From Deltaproteobacteria bacterium (GTDB taxonomy: Bacteria > Desulfobacterota > Desulfobacteria > Desulfobacterales > Desulfatibacillaceae): 64,000 bases of DNA. Where the stretch lies: positions 30,448-94,447 of the forward strand of contig JACRLG010000014.1 of the NCBI GenBank assembly GCA_016235345.1. The letters are read 5' to 3'. Position numbers and translations under genes: made by a program. Positions 34,862 through 44,146 of this stretch are shown in pieces. Numbering within the stretch: the stretch's first letter is position 1; each line of letters starts with the position of its first letter. A model generated the notes under the pieces. It searched no databases and had not been told where the DNA came from. It saw only the letters and a list, made by a program, of their open reading frames with translations.

Positions 34862-36046
34862 ATGAAGCTCATGACCGTAATCGGGGCCCGTCCCCAGTTC
34901 GTGAAGGCTGCGGCGGTCTCCCGCGCAATCGCCAAGCATAATCAGAGCACCGGAGAATTTGACGGGATAATGGAAATCATCGTTCACACGGGCCAGCATT
35001 TCGACCGCAACATGAGCGACGTATTCTTCGAGGAAATGAAAATCCCCCGCCCCGATTACTTTCTGGACATTCATTCCCTTTCCCACGGGGCCATGACCGG
35101 CCAGATGCTGGAAAAGATCGAGGAATTGATTTTACGCGAGAAGCCGGATTTCGTACTGATCTACGGGGACACCAACACCACCCTTGCCGGGGCTCTTGCG
35201 GCGGTGAAACTCCACGTTCCCGTGGTCCATGTGGAGGCGGGCCTCAGAAGCTTCAACCGCAGAATGCCGGAGGAGATCAACCGGGTGGTTACCGACCACG
35301 TTGCGAACATCCTGATGTGTCCCACCCGCGCCGCCGTGGAAAACCTCGTGATAGAGGGAATAGTTGACCAGCCCTTCCAGCCGGGGGGCGTGCGGGTGAT
35401 AAACAGCGGCGACGTTATGCTGGACGCAGCCCTTTTCTATTCCCGATACGCCCCGCCCCTTGAAGAAGCCGTAAAAGACGAGCCCATGATAGCGGACATC
35501 GCCGACATTCCCTTTGCCCTGGCCACGGTTCACAGGGCCGACAACACCGATGATCCGGAAAGGCTTAAGGGAATTTTCGCGGGGCTTGCGGCAATCGGCA
35601 AAACAACACCGGTCGTAATGCCTCTTCACCCGCGCACCAGGGCGAAACTCAAGGACGCCGGTATCGAGCCTGAGTCTTTCTACCCGGAAATCCGGATAAT
35701 CAAGCCTCTTGGGTATCTTTCCATGCTTAGCCTTCTTACGGGCTGCAAGCTGGTGCTTACCGATTCCGGCGGGCTTCAGAAAGAGGCGTTTTTCTACAAA
35801 AAGCCATGCGTGACACTCCGCAGTGAAACCGAGTGGGTGGAGCTTTGCGAGTTGGGCGCGAACCTTCTGGCAGGAACCTCCTGCCAAAAAATCCAAGATG
35901 CCGCGCTTGCCATGCTGGAAAAATCGCCTGATTTTTCCTCCCTGCCATACGGAGAGGGCCTGGCTGCCGACAACATGGTTAAATTTCTGGCCGGGCTCAA
36001 TGCCCCGTCTTTTTTCGCAAGGCCCGACGCCAAGGATTTTCCATAA
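34862..36046 (+). CDS. Non-hydrolysing UDP-N-acetyl sugar 2-epimerase (WecB/WbpI family)
   Basis: 394 residues from the ATG at 34862; longer readings mirror the preceding gene. The family pattern is complete: GARPQFVKAAAVSRA at the N-terminus, HTGQHFDRNMSDVFF, VHVEAGLRSFNRRMPEE, HRADNTDDPERL, and TDSGGLQKEAFFYKKPC followed by SETEWVE. WecB makes UDP-ManNAc; the WbpI subgroup epimerises the di-N-acetylated uronic acid. The preceding fusion gene favours the WbpI role. Its stop overlaps the next start (TAATG). Confidence 0.95.
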   Translation: MKLMTVIGARPQFVKAAAVSRAIAKHNQSTGEFDGIMEIIVHTGQHFDRNMSDVFFEEMKIPRPDYFLDIHSLSHGAMTGQMLEKIEELILREKPDFVLIYGDTNTTLAGALAAVKLHVPVVHVEAGLRSFNRRMPEEINRVVTDHVANILMCPTRAAVENLVIEGIVDQPFQPGGVRVINSGDVMLDAALFYSRYAPPLEEAVKDEPMIADIADIPFALATVHRADNTDDPERLKGIFAGLAAIGKTTPVVMPLHPRTRAKLKDAGIEPESFYPEIRIIKPLGYLSMLSLLTGCKLVLTDSGGLQKEAFFYKKPCVTLRSETEWVELCELGANLLAGTSCQKIQDAALAMLEKSPDFSSLPYGEGLAADNMVKFLAGLNAPSFFARPDAKDFP

Positions 36047-36909
36047 TGGAAACGGCCCTGAACAATTTTTCCGAAACAGGCGGAAACCAGTCCCAGGAAG
36101 TGGTGGTGACACCCGACCGCGACGTGCTCTCCCTTGGCCTGAAAGAACTCTGGGCGTTTAGGGGGCTGGTCTATTTTCTGGCCGCCCGCGACATAAAGGT
36201 TCGCTACAAGCAGACGGTTCTTGGCGCAAGCTGGGCCATTTTGCAGCCGGTATTCACTATGCTGGTTTTTTTCGTGATATTTTCCCGTGTGGCCAAAATC
36301 CCTTCCGACAACCTGCCCTACCCTCTTTTCGCCTTCTGCGGGCTGGTTCCCTGGACCTTTTTCGCAAATGGACTGAATCACGCGTCCCAAAGCCTCGTAA
36401 ACGAGAGCAACCTTTTAAAGAAGGTCTACTTTCCGCGCCTCGTTGTGCCGGTCTCGGCCATGCTGGTGGGAAGCGCCGACCTTGTTCTCGCTTTTTCGGT
36501 GCTTGTCGTAATGATGATCTGGTACGGCGCGGCTCCGTCGTTCAACGCGGCCCTGATAGTCATTCCGCTCATCCTGGCCTTCGCCACCTGCCTCGGAACC
36601 GGGCTCTGGCTTTCGGCCTTGAATGTACAGTTCCGGGACATACGCCACGTGGTGCCCTTTTCCATCCAGGCCTGGATGTATCTCACACCCATCGCCTACC
36701 CTGCAAGTGTGGTGCCGGAGCGGTTCAGGATGATCTATGCCATAAATCCCATGACCAGCGTGGTGGAAGGTTTCCGGTACGCACTTCTTGGGCGGGGTAC
36801 GCCATTCGGGGCTGAGACAGTCGTATCGGCGGGCATGGCGGCCCTGCTCCTATTATCGGGCCTTCTTTATTTCCGCAAAATGGAAAAAAGTTTCGCGGAC
36901 GTGGTGTGA
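36046..36909 (+). CDS. ABC-2 type polysaccharide export permease (Wzm-like)
   Basis: 287 residues with six membrane segments. The conserved start is LKELWAFRGLVYFLAARDIKVRYKQT split by the first helix, and the GASWAILQPVFTMLVF element and late ITPIAYP-like TPIAYPASVVP are typical of TagG/Wzm permeases. It moves undecaprenyl-linked polysaccharide across the inner membrane with the ATPase encoded next. Its ATG overlaps the stop of the epimerase gene. Confidence 0.95.
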   Translation: METALNNFSETGGNQSQEVVVTPDRDVLSLGLKELWAFRGLVYFLAARDIKVRYKQTVLGASWAILQPVFTMLVFFVIFSRVAKIPSDNLPYPLFAFCGLVPWTFFANGLNHASQSLVNESNLLKKVYFPRLVVPVSAMLVGSADLVLAFSVLVVMMIWYGAAPSFNAALIVIPLILAFATCLGTGLWLSALNVQFRDIRHVVPFSIQAWMYLTPIAYPASVVPERFRMIYAINPMTSVVEGFRYALLGRGTPFGAETVVSAGMAALLLLSGLLYFRKMEKSFADVV

Positions 36910-36910
36910 T

Positions 36911-38194
36911 ATGACTATCCCCTATGCCATAAAAACCGAGAACCTGGGAAAGCGCTACCTCATAGGCCGCGCCCAGCCAACGTACCGCACCCTGCGCGAC
37001 TCCCTGGCCGAGTCCGTGAAGGCACCCTTTCGCAAAGCCACCAACCTTTTGCGGGGCCGGGCAGGCGGGGCCGCTGATCTTTCTGAAATTCTGTGGGCGG
37101 CGCGAAACATCAATCTTGAAATCGCCCAGGGAGACGTTGTCGGCATAATCGGCAAAAACGGAGCCGGAAAGAGCACCCTTTTAAAGCTCATCGCCCGCAT
37201 CACCGCCCCAACAGAGGGAACCCTGCGCTTGCGGGGCCGGGTGGGCTGCCTTCTGGAAGTTGGCACCGGCTTTCACCCCGAACTGACGGGCCGTGAAAAC
37301 ATATTTCTGAACGGCGTCATCCTGGGTATGACGAAGGCCGAGATAGCCGCCAAGTTTGACGAGATAGTGGCTTTTTCGGAAGTTGAAAAATTCCTGGACA
37401 CGCCAATAAAGCACTACTCCAGCGGCATGACCGTGCGCCTTGCCTTCGCGGTGGCCGCGCATCTCGACCCGGAAATCCTGCTGGTTGACGAAGTCCTTGC
37501 GGTGGGTGACGTGGCTTTCCAGAAAAAATGCATGGGAAAAATCGGCTCCATCGCGAAAACCGGACGCACCGTAATTTTCGTATCCCACAACATGAGCGCC
37601 ATAGGCCAACTCTGCAAAAGGGGAATCTGGCTGGATAAAGGAACCGTGATCGACGACGGACCCGCCCAGCAGGTGGTTTCCCGCTACCTTTCACAGACCC
37701 TCGAAAGCGGCGGGCAGGCGCGCTGGGAGCCGGGCGACCGGCCCGGAAACGGCAAGGCGGAAATAACCTCGGTAAGGCTTCTGGATAAGGGCGATACCCC
37801 TGTTGGCGAGATCAACATAAGCGAGCCATGCACGGTTGAAATCGGCTTCACGGTTTTAAAGGACGGGGCCCGCGCCCAGTTTTCGGTTGTGGTGTTCGAC
37901 GACCGGGGCTCGGAAATCTTCGCGTCATTGAGCAATTCCGAACAAAATTTCCACGGAAAGCCCCTTTCGCCGGGTAACTACGTAAGCCGCTGCACCCTGT
38001 ACGGGGACCTTTTCAACAACGGGCGCTACCACGTCACCATCATAGGATCGGGCCTCTATTACGGGGAGGGCTTCCGGGCCGACCACTGCCTCTCCTTCGA
38101 GGCCCTGGACGACGGCAAGCTCCGGGGCGACTACATGGACATGTACGGCGGGGTCCTTCGTCCTCGCTTTGCCTGGATCACCCAACGGATTTAG
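36911..38194 (+). CDS. ABC-type polysaccharide export ATPase with C-terminal glycan-binding domain (Wzt-like)
   Basis: 427 residues; the ATG at 36911 follows the permease stop by one base. Walker A GKNGAGKSTLLKL, signature SSGMTVRLAFAVA, Walker B ILLVDEVLAVGD and switch His in FVSHNM are intact. After about residue 260 comes a beta-sandwich domain of about 165 residues (ITSVRLLDKGDTPVGEINIS to the end), as in Wzt proteins that recognise the non-reducing end modification of the O-polysaccharide. That implies the exported chain carries a terminal cap, for which the methyltransferase at 40646 is the obvious candidate (inference). Confidence 0.95.
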   Translation: MTIPYAIKTENLGKRYLIGRAQPTYRTLRDSLAESVKAPFRKATNLLRGRAGGAADLSEILWAARNINLEIAQGDVVGIIGKNGAGKSTLLKLIARITAPTEGTLRLRGRVGCLLEVGTGFHPELTGRENIFLNGVILGMTKAEIAAKFDEIVAFSEVEKFLDTPIKHYSSGMTVRLAFAVAAHLDPEILLVDEVLAVGDVAFQKKCMGKIGSIAKTGRTVIFVSHNMSAIGQLCKRGIWLDKGTVIDDGPAQQVVSRYLSQTLESGGQARWEPGDRPGNGKAEITSVRLLDKGDTPVGEINISEPCTVEIGFTVLKDGARAQFSVVVFDDRGSEIFASLSNSEQNFHGKPLSPGNYVSRCTLYGDLFNNGRYHVTIIGSGLYYGEGFRADHCLSFEALDDGKLRGDYMDMYGGVLRPRFAWITQRI

Positions 38195-38245
38195 CTGTAA
38201 GTAAAAATTTGGCGCTGATTTCACCATACCGGGATACATGTAATA

Positions 38246-39421
38246 ATGAGTGGCTTGTTAAATGCGCCGTATATTCGGAAAAGATCAGACGGCATAGATT
38301 TTCTGCGCGGTGTTTTTGCGATGTGGGTTTTGATTTCTCACCTTGTTCCATGGGCGGCTGTTGTGAGAGGAAGAACCCTTGAAAATTTCTGGGAAAAAGG
38401 CCTTCGTTTGCTGATTAAGATTTTCCAAAACAACGGAGAACTTCATCCTGCGGTTTTGGGTTTCATAGTTCTGTCCGGCTACTGCATTCATCGAAACGGG
38501 GCGAGAAGCGGTGTGCCATTCAGCATTCCAGGCTATTCCATACGGCGCTTTTTCAGGATATGGCCGGTCTACGTTCTGGCTGTGGTGGTTGGCGTCGCGT
38601 GTTACATTGGAAGCTCCAATGAAAATGCCGCAATTGCATCCTCCCTAACAGCTACGACCAATATTGCATGGCCGGGCATTCTATCCAAGCTGACGGGCAT
38701 TTCGGTTTTTTATGCGCCGCTTCACATGGGCTCATTTCAGGGAAACGCCCCGCTGGTGACCGTGATGGTTGAAATATGGCTCTATGTTTTATACGCTCTC
38801 GTAATAGTTTATCTGCGTAATGGGGGGCGTCAGAAAATTGCTCTTGGCATAATTGCGGCAATTTTCCTTATCGCCCTCACATTTGTTGCAAAACAGCCGC
38901 TTCTTATGAACTGGTGGAACAACGGCTCGCTTTTCTCTTTTGCGCTATATTGGTGGATAGGCGCTCTGTTTGTCCGCGATAATCCAATTCCGCGAAAATT
39001 CGTTGCCGGCATTTTCACAATATGGCTGATGCTTACCCTGTTTTTTGTTTCAGGCAATGTCGGCTCCGGCGTATTCATGGGATTTTTGACTGAATTCAGG
39101 AAAATTTTGCTGGCAGTCCTTTTCGGGATATTGATTTTTCGCATAGATCATTCGGATCATGGATGGTATGCCGCAGGAAGCAGAGTGGGGGTTGCCGGAT
39201 ACAGCATTTATGCCTTGCACGCCCCGCTTCTGATCTTTTTTCTGATTCACGGCGTAAATTATTGGGCTGTAATGCTTTTTACCCTTGGAATTGCGTACAT
39301 GATTTTCCGTTTGTACGAAAAACCACTGACGGAGCTGGGCAAAAGGCTTTCAACCAGTCTTAACCGGATGGAAAACAAGGCGTCCCAGGTTGTCGTTTCA
39401 AAAGCGTCAGCAAGGGATTAA
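38246..39421 (+). CDS. Acyltransferase family 3 (OafA-like) integral membrane protein
   Basis: 391 residues with about ten membrane helices. The start KRSDGIDFLRGVFAMWVLISH holds the R/D-x-x-R-G pattern of the family and the membrane His. GYSIRRFFRIWPVYVLAV and the late YSIYALHAPLLIFF follow family order. These enzymes O-acetylate or succinylate surface polysaccharides. The gene is noticeably AT-richer than its neighbours and has no clear ribosome-binding site, so it may have been inserted into the operon later. Confidence 0.88.
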   Translation: MSGLLNAPYIRKRSDGIDFLRGVFAMWVLISHLVPWAAVVRGRTLENFWEKGLRLLIKIFQNNGELHPAVLGFIVLSGYCIHRNGARSGVPFSIPGYSIRRFFRIWPVYVLAVVVGVACYIGSSNENAAIASSLTATTNIAWPGILSKLTGISVFYAPLHMGSFQGNAPLVTVMVEIWLYVLYALVIVYLRNGGRQKIALGIIAAIFLIALTFVAKQPLLMNWWNNGSLFSFALYWWIGALFVRDNPIPRKFVAGIFTIWLMLTLFFVSGNVGSGVFMGFLTEFRKILLAVLFGILIFRIDHSDHGWYAAGSRVGVAGYSIYALHAPLLIFFLIHGVNYWAVMLFTLGIAYMIFRLYEKPLTELGKRLSTSLNRMENKASQVVVSKASARD

Positions 39422-39501
39422 CCCGGTTTTTCTCCGGCCATAAAACGTGCAAATGACTTTTAGACGCAAGGCGGACGGCGTGTTGGAGGCGTACTGATTT
39501 C

Positions 39502-40632
39502 ATGGCAAACGGCGGGAAAAAAAACATCCTGGTGGTCTATTTCTGCGCCACCCCGCGTCTTCGCCCCACCACCCGTGAGCACCTCTACTGCTTCCGGGAA
39601 TATTCCGGCCACAACTGTTATTACGTAAACGTGGCCTTCATGCCCGTTCCGAAGCTCGTGTGGAAAATCCCCTTCGATCTGGTTATCTTCGACACGCTTT
39701 TTCTGTGCACCCGCTGGAACAGGGAGGGCTTTTTGCGCCTGGCGGAAAAGGTGTCGCTCCTAAAAGCCCTTGACGCTCCGAAAATCGGCCTTCCCCAGGA
39801 CGAGTTCATTTCAACGGACATCCTGTGCGATTTCGTGAACCAAATGGGCCTTTCAACGGTATTTTCAGTGGCCCCGGAATCGGAATGGCCCAATATCTAT
39901 AACACGGTCGACCGGGACAGGGTGAAATTCCATCGCGTGCTGACGGGCTATCTTTCCCGGCGGGTGCTTTCCACAATCGCCCGATTCGGGAAAAAGGGCG
40001 TTCCCCGAAACATCGGCATCGGCTACCGCACCGCAGGAAAACCTTATGCATGGTTCGGTCGGCACGGATTTTTGAAGCAGGACATAGCAGACCTTTTCCT
40101 CGCCCGCGCCCCCCAAAAGGGCATCAAAGTCGATATCTCAACCAGCAACGCGGACACCATTTTAGGCGACGATTGGTACAGGTTTCTGCTTTCCTGCAAG
40201 TACACCATAGGGGTCGAGGGCGGAACCAGCATCCTGGACCGGGACGGCAGCATACACGAGCGCAACCTGCGCTACGTGAAGGAGCATCCGGACGCAGCCT
40301 TCGAAGAAATAGAGGCGGCCTGCTTTCCGGGCCTGGACGGCACCTTCGGGCTTTCGGCCATTTCCCCCCGCCACCTGGAAGCCTGCGCTACGAAAACCTG
40401 CCAGATTCTGACGAGCGGTGGCTACAACGGAATATTGAAGCCCGGCATCCATTACATTGAGCTTAAGCGGGATTTTTCCAACGCGGACGAAGTTCTGGAC
40501 CTTGTGGCCTCGGACCGGGTCCGGGCTGGCATGGCCGAAAAGGCTTACCAGGACGTTGTGGCCTCCGATAAATACTCCTATGAAAACTTCGTCCGTTTCG
40601 TCATTGAAAATTCTGGAACTTCACTTTCTTGA
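39502..40632 (+). CDS. Glycosyltransferase-like protein of unassigned family
   Basis: 376 residues; no membrane segment. The C-terminal half has the spore-coat CgeB/GT1-like features: a YTIGVEGGTSILDRDGSIHER segment (broken here at 20 residues) and a late GGYNGILKPGIHYIEL, the usual donor-domain end. The N-terminal half starts NILVVYFCATPRLRPTTREH. I consider it a GT-B transferase but cannot name a family. A GGAGG-like site for its ATG lies within the small repeat-like stretch 39460-39500. Confidence 0.65.
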   Translation: MANGGKKNILVVYFCATPRLRPTTREHLYCFREYSGHNCYYVNVAFMPVPKLVWKIPFDLVIFDTLFLCTRWNREGFLRLAEKVSLLKALDAPKIGLPQDEFISTDILCDFVNQMGLSTVFSVAPESEWPNIYNTVDRDRVKFHRVLTGYLSRRVLSTIARFGKKGVPRNIGIGYRTAGKPYAWFGRHGFLKQDIADLFLARAPQKGIKVDISTSNADTILGDDWYRFLLSCKYTIGVEGGTSILDRDGSIHERNLRYVKEHPDAAFEEIEAACFPGLDGTFGLSAISPRHLEACATKTCQILTSGGYNGILKPGIHYIELKRDFSNADEVLDLVASDRVRAGMAEKAYQDVVASDKYSYENFVRFVIENSGTSLS

Positions 40633-40645
40633 GAAAGGCTTTTAA

Positions 40646-41527
40646 ATGGCCTACGACAACAGCGCCTACTGGAAGGGCATTCACGAAAAATACGCCGGGG
40701 CCTTAAGGGCCGTGGGCCACCCGGACCTTTCGGAAACCGCCAATGCGTTAAAATACCAAAGCGAAGCCAAAAGCGCCGCCGAAAGCCTGGAAATCGCCTC
40801 GAAAGGCCTTTCCGGGCTGGGATCGAAACCCGTAGAATACCTGGACGTTGGGGCCGGAACCGGCTACTGGACAAGGCTTGTCTCGGAAATCCTTTCGCAG
40901 GCCGGTTTCAAAATCAACGTAACGGCCCTGGACATCTCCGAAGGCGCACTGGCCGGAATAAAGGAAAAATTGCCGGAGGCGGTCACCTTTCAGGCCGATC
41001 TGAAGACAATATCAAAGGACCAGTTCGCCGAAAGGTTCGATCTCGTCACGGCCTGCTACTGCCTGCATCATCTGGTGAGGGCCGCCGATTTTGCAAACGC
41101 CCTATCTTTCTGCGCCGCAAGCGTGGCTCCGGGCGGATTTTTTCTTTTAATGGACCCGGTGCTCACCATGCGCTATTCGCCCTTTGACGTAATTGATTTC
41201 AAAACCTACAAGGGCAACGGTGTTGTGCGCCACAGGCACTTCATAGAGGACCTGGCCTCCTCAGAGGGCCTTGTGCTGACGGATATCCGCCCCGCCGTCT
41301 CATTTCTTTTGAACGGCGGAATCGAGGCCGGAAACGCCATGTTCTACCGCACTGCGGACAAACTGTGGCGAACCCTTGGCAAAAGGGTCTTTCAGAGCGA
41401 GGACAGGACCCGCCTTCTGGCCAGTCCCCTTCAAAAAGCCGACGAGACCCTCAAAAACATGGGCAGGGGCTACAGTTCCAGCATCCTCCTTTTCAGAAAA
41501 GAGACCTTGAATGACAGGGCTCTTTGA
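40646..41527 (+). CDS. SAM-dependent methyltransferase
   Basis: 293 residues. Class I fold with motif I VEYLDVGAGTGYWTRL near 70-85, motif II VTALDISEGAL and a post-motif HHL segment (TACYCLHHLVRAADF). The closest types are sugar or small-molecule methyltransferases. It starts 13 bases after the glycosyltransferase gene and overlaps the small gene that follows by 17 bases. In ABC-exported polysaccharides a terminal methylation often ends chain growth; that role is inference. Confidence 0.9.
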   Translation: MAYDNSAYWKGIHEKYAGALRAVGHPDLSETANALKYQSEAKSAAESLEIASKGLSGLGSKPVEYLDVGAGTGYWTRLVSEILSQAGFKINVTALDISEGALAGIKEKLPEAVTFQADLKTISKDQFAERFDLVTACYCLHHLVRAADFANALSFCAASVAPGGFFLLMDPVLTMRYSPFDVIDFKTYKGNGVVRHRHFIEDLASSEGLVLTDIRPAVSFLLNGGIEAGNAMFYRTADKLWRTLGKRVFQSEDRTRLLASPLQKADETLKNMGRGYSSSILLFRKETLNDRAL

Positions 41528-41735
41528 CGAATACGGCAGGTTCGACCGGAATACGCCTCAGGGCCGGGCTGCGATTTCGGCGGCCCTTCGATGGATGCTC
41601 ATAAGGGACCGCCTCTCATGGATTGACGTGTCGTACAGGATGCGGATAAGGCCAAGAATACCGGCGCTTTTTCTCCGCGTTTCGGACAAGGCAAAAAGGA
41701 CCGCAACAGGGCTCTTGAACCGGAAAAACTCATGA
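41511..41735 (+). CDS. Small basic protein of unknown function
   Basis: 74 residues; strongly basic, with one amphipathic helix near 20-35 and a run of Arg and Lys. It overlaps the methyltransferase gene by 17 bases and the next glycosyltransferase gene by 4 (ATGA), so it is embedded in a coupled reading order that supports it as a real gene. No family or motif is recognised. Confidence 0.55.
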   Translation: MTGLFDEYGRFDRNTPQGRAAISAALRWMLIRDRLSWIDVSYRMRIRPRIPALFLRVSDKAKRTATGLLNRKNS

Positions 41736-42904
41736 AATCAAAAGTCCTCGTTGTCACCCAGAGCTATCCCGGCCCCGGCTCGCCTGTTTCGGGCATCTTT
41801 GTCCGGGACCAGGCCGAGACCCTGAAACACCGGTACGAGGTGGCGGTCCTGGTCCTTCTTCCGAGATGGGTCAGCGGTAGAGGGCTTCTGGGTTTCAAGG
41901 GGCTTCCGAAGGTTAAGGTTGCCGACGAGGGCGGGATAACGGTTTTTCGGCAGGAGGTGCTGCTTCCGGCAGAAGGCAGATTCCGAATTCTTGAGCCCCC
42001 CTTGTGGGTTCTGGCGGGCCTTGGCGTGGAAAAAGCCGCAAAAGCCTGGAAAAGGCCGGACATCATCCACGCCCATGTTGCATGGCCCGCAGGATGGGCG
42101 GCCACGGGGTACGCGCGGATGGCGGGGCTCCCACTGGTCATTACCGAGCACACCGGGCCTTTTTCAAGCCTGATGAAAAATCCGGCCATGAGCCGCACGG
42201 TGGGCAGGGTGTTCAAAAAGGCAGACCGGGTGCTGGCGGTAAGCCCCGATCTAACGGATCAGATGCGGAAATTTTTCCCGGACCTTCCAATAACCGTTAT
42301 TGGAAACGTTATCAGGACCGATATCTTTGCCCCTGAAACCGGAAAAAAATCGGGGCCGAAAAGGCGTTTCCGGTTTTTATCCGTTGCCCTTCTTGATCCC
42401 GCAAAGGGAATGGATTACCTGTTGGAAGCGGCCCGGACTCTTCTGGACCGGGGAGTCAAAGGCTTTTCTGTCACCATAGCGGGTGACGGCCCTGCCCTGC
42501 CCGGCTTGAAGGAGAAGGCGAAAAATCTCGACCTTACGGGCGTGGTTGATTTTCCGGGAATGATTCTCCGGGACGAACTTGTGAGGGAACTCAACCTTGC
42601 CGACGCCTTCGTGCTTCCGAGCCTTGGGGAGACCTTCTCGGTTGTTCTTGGAGAGGCAGGGGCCTGCGGGGTTCCGGTGATCGCCACCCGCTGCGGCGGA
42701 CCCGAATTTGTCGTCACCCCGGAAACCGGAATCCTGGTTCCCAAGGCCGATTCAAAGGCCCTTGCGGAAGCCATGAAGAAAATGATTTCGGGGAAATTGA
42801 CTTTCGACTCCGCCGCAATAAGGAATTGCATCGTCTCGCGTTTCGGCCCCGAAGCCTTTCTGGACAACATTGGCCGCGTTTACTCATCCTTAAGTCAAAG
42901 TTGA
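41732..42904 (+). CDS. Glycosyltransferase family 4-type protein
   Basis: 390 residues, GT-B fold. It opens KSKVLVVTQSYPGPGSPVSG, has the acceptor-side segment IIHAHVAWPAGWAATGYARM, the EHTGPFSSLM element, and EX7E motif ETFSVVLGE (near 308) with GACGVPVIATRCGGPEFVV. All features are typical and complete. Coupled to the small gene upstream; 12 bases separate it from the next transferase. Confidence 0.93.
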   Translation: MKSKVLVVTQSYPGPGSPVSGIFVRDQAETLKHRYEVAVLVLLPRWVSGRGLLGFKGLPKVKVADEGGITVFRQEVLLPAEGRFRILEPPLWVLAGLGVEKAAKAWKRPDIIHAHVAWPAGWAATGYARMAGLPLVITEHTGPFSSLMKNPAMSRTVGRVFKKADRVLAVSPDLTDQMRKFFPDLPITVIGNVIRTDIFAPETGKKSGPKRRFRFLSVALLDPAKGMDYLLEAARTLLDRGVKGFSVTIAGDGPALPGLKEKAKNLDLTGVVDFPGMILRDELVRELNLADAFVLPSLGETFSVVLGEAGACGVPVIATRCGGPEFVVTPETGILVPKADSKALAEAMKKMISGKLTFDSAAIRNCIVSRFGPEAFLDNIGRVYSSLSQS

Positions 42905-42916
42905 AGCAAAGCTCAC

Positions 42917-44146
42917 ATGAAAAAAAAAGTCGCAATCATATCCTTTTCAAACATCGCCCGCGACGCAAGGCTTCTGCGCCAGGTGAAGTACCTTTCACCC
43001 AATTATCGCCTGACGGTTTTAGGGCTTGGAAGCGAACCCGAAGGTTTCGCAGACAAGGGCATAACCTGGGTGGGGCTTGACCCGGTTTACGCCACTTTTT
43101 CATCCAAAAGGGAAAGGCTCGCCAACATCGGACGCATGATAAGGGAGCGCGACCGGGAGGGCCTGGGGCTCAGGGTCTTCAGCCGGGCCGTTTACGCCGC
43201 CCCTGTCTGCCCGCCCCTTTACGAGGCGTGGTACGAGTCGCTCCCCCAGGTGAAAAACGCAAGAAAAGCCCTTTTTGCGGAGCCCTTTGACGCCATTCTG
43301 GCCAACGACTGGAACACCCTGCCCGTGTCCGCTCAGGCTGCGGCCCATCACGGTGCGAAACTTGTTTTCGACGCCCACGAATACGCGCCCCTGGAGTACG
43401 AGGGCCTTTCATGGCGGGTTACAGGCGCTCCACGGATAGTCCATTTTCTTAAAAAATACGCGGGTAAGGCCGACGCCATGATAACGGTGGGGCCCATCAT
43501 CGCCCAGAAATACCGGGACGTCTTCGGGCTTAATCCAACGGTGATAAGAAACGCGCCTGACGCCGTGATCATTGAGCGCCACGACGTGAACCCGGATAAA
43601 ATCAACATCATCCACCACGGCGGGGCCGTCCGGGTAAGGCGGCTCGAAGACATGATAGAGGTGGTGGCGCTGACCAAGCCCCGGTTTCATCTCAACTTCA
43701 TGCTCACCGGCCAGGACGCCGCCTATATCGAAGAATTGAAGGCCCTGGCCGGTAGAATTGCGCCGGGAAGGGTAACCTTCCACGATCCGGTGCCGCCTTC
43801 CGAGGTGGTCCATGCCATCGCCCGTTTCGACATGAGCCTTGCTCCCAAAAAGCCCCTTAGCTTCAACGAAAAATTCTGCCTGCCCAACAAGTTCTTCGAT
43901 TCCATAGTGGCCGGGCTTGCGGTGGTATCGGGCCCCAGCCCCGAAATGGCCTCGATAATCAGGGAATACGGGGCGGGCCGGGTGGCCGACTCCTTTTCCC
44001 TGATCGACGTGGCCCGCGCTTTGGATTCGCTTTCCACGGATGACATCCGCTCCATGCGCATAGCCGCATCGGGCGCGGCGGGGGTGCTGAACGCCGACCA
44101 CGAGATGAGAAAGCTCACGGATATTTTCCGAAAGGTTCTGGGATAA
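42917..44146 (+). CDS. Glycosyltransferase (GT4-like), paralogue-like to the gene at 18572
   Basis: 409 residues. The N-terminal motif VAIISFSNIARDARLLRQ and the late LPNKFFDSIVAGLAVVSG correspond position by position to the minus-strand gene at 18572-19711. Other shared elements are FDAHEYAPLEYEGL and IIHHGGAVRVRR. Its stop overlaps the start of the transglutaminase-like gene (TAATG). The acceptor is unknown. Confidence 0.9.
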   Translation: MKKKVAIISFSNIARDARLLRQVKYLSPNYRLTVLGLGSEPEGFADKGITWVGLDPVYATFSSKRERLANIGRMIRERDREGLGLRVFSRAVYAAPVCPPLYEAWYESLPQVKNARKALFAEPFDAILANDWNTLPVSAQAAAHHGAKLVFDAHEYAPLEYEGLSWRVTGAPRIVHFLKKYAGKADAMITVGPIIAQKYRDVFGLNPTVIRNAPDAVIIERHDVNPDKINIIHHGGAVRVRRLEDMIEVVALTKPRFHLNFMLTGQDAAYIEELKALAGRIAPGRVTFHDPVPPSEVVHAIARFDMSLAPKKPLSFNEKFCLPNKFFDSIVAGLAVVSGPSPEMASIIREYGAGRVADSFSLIDVARALDSLSTDDIRSMRIAASGAAGVLNADHEMRKLTDIFRKVLG

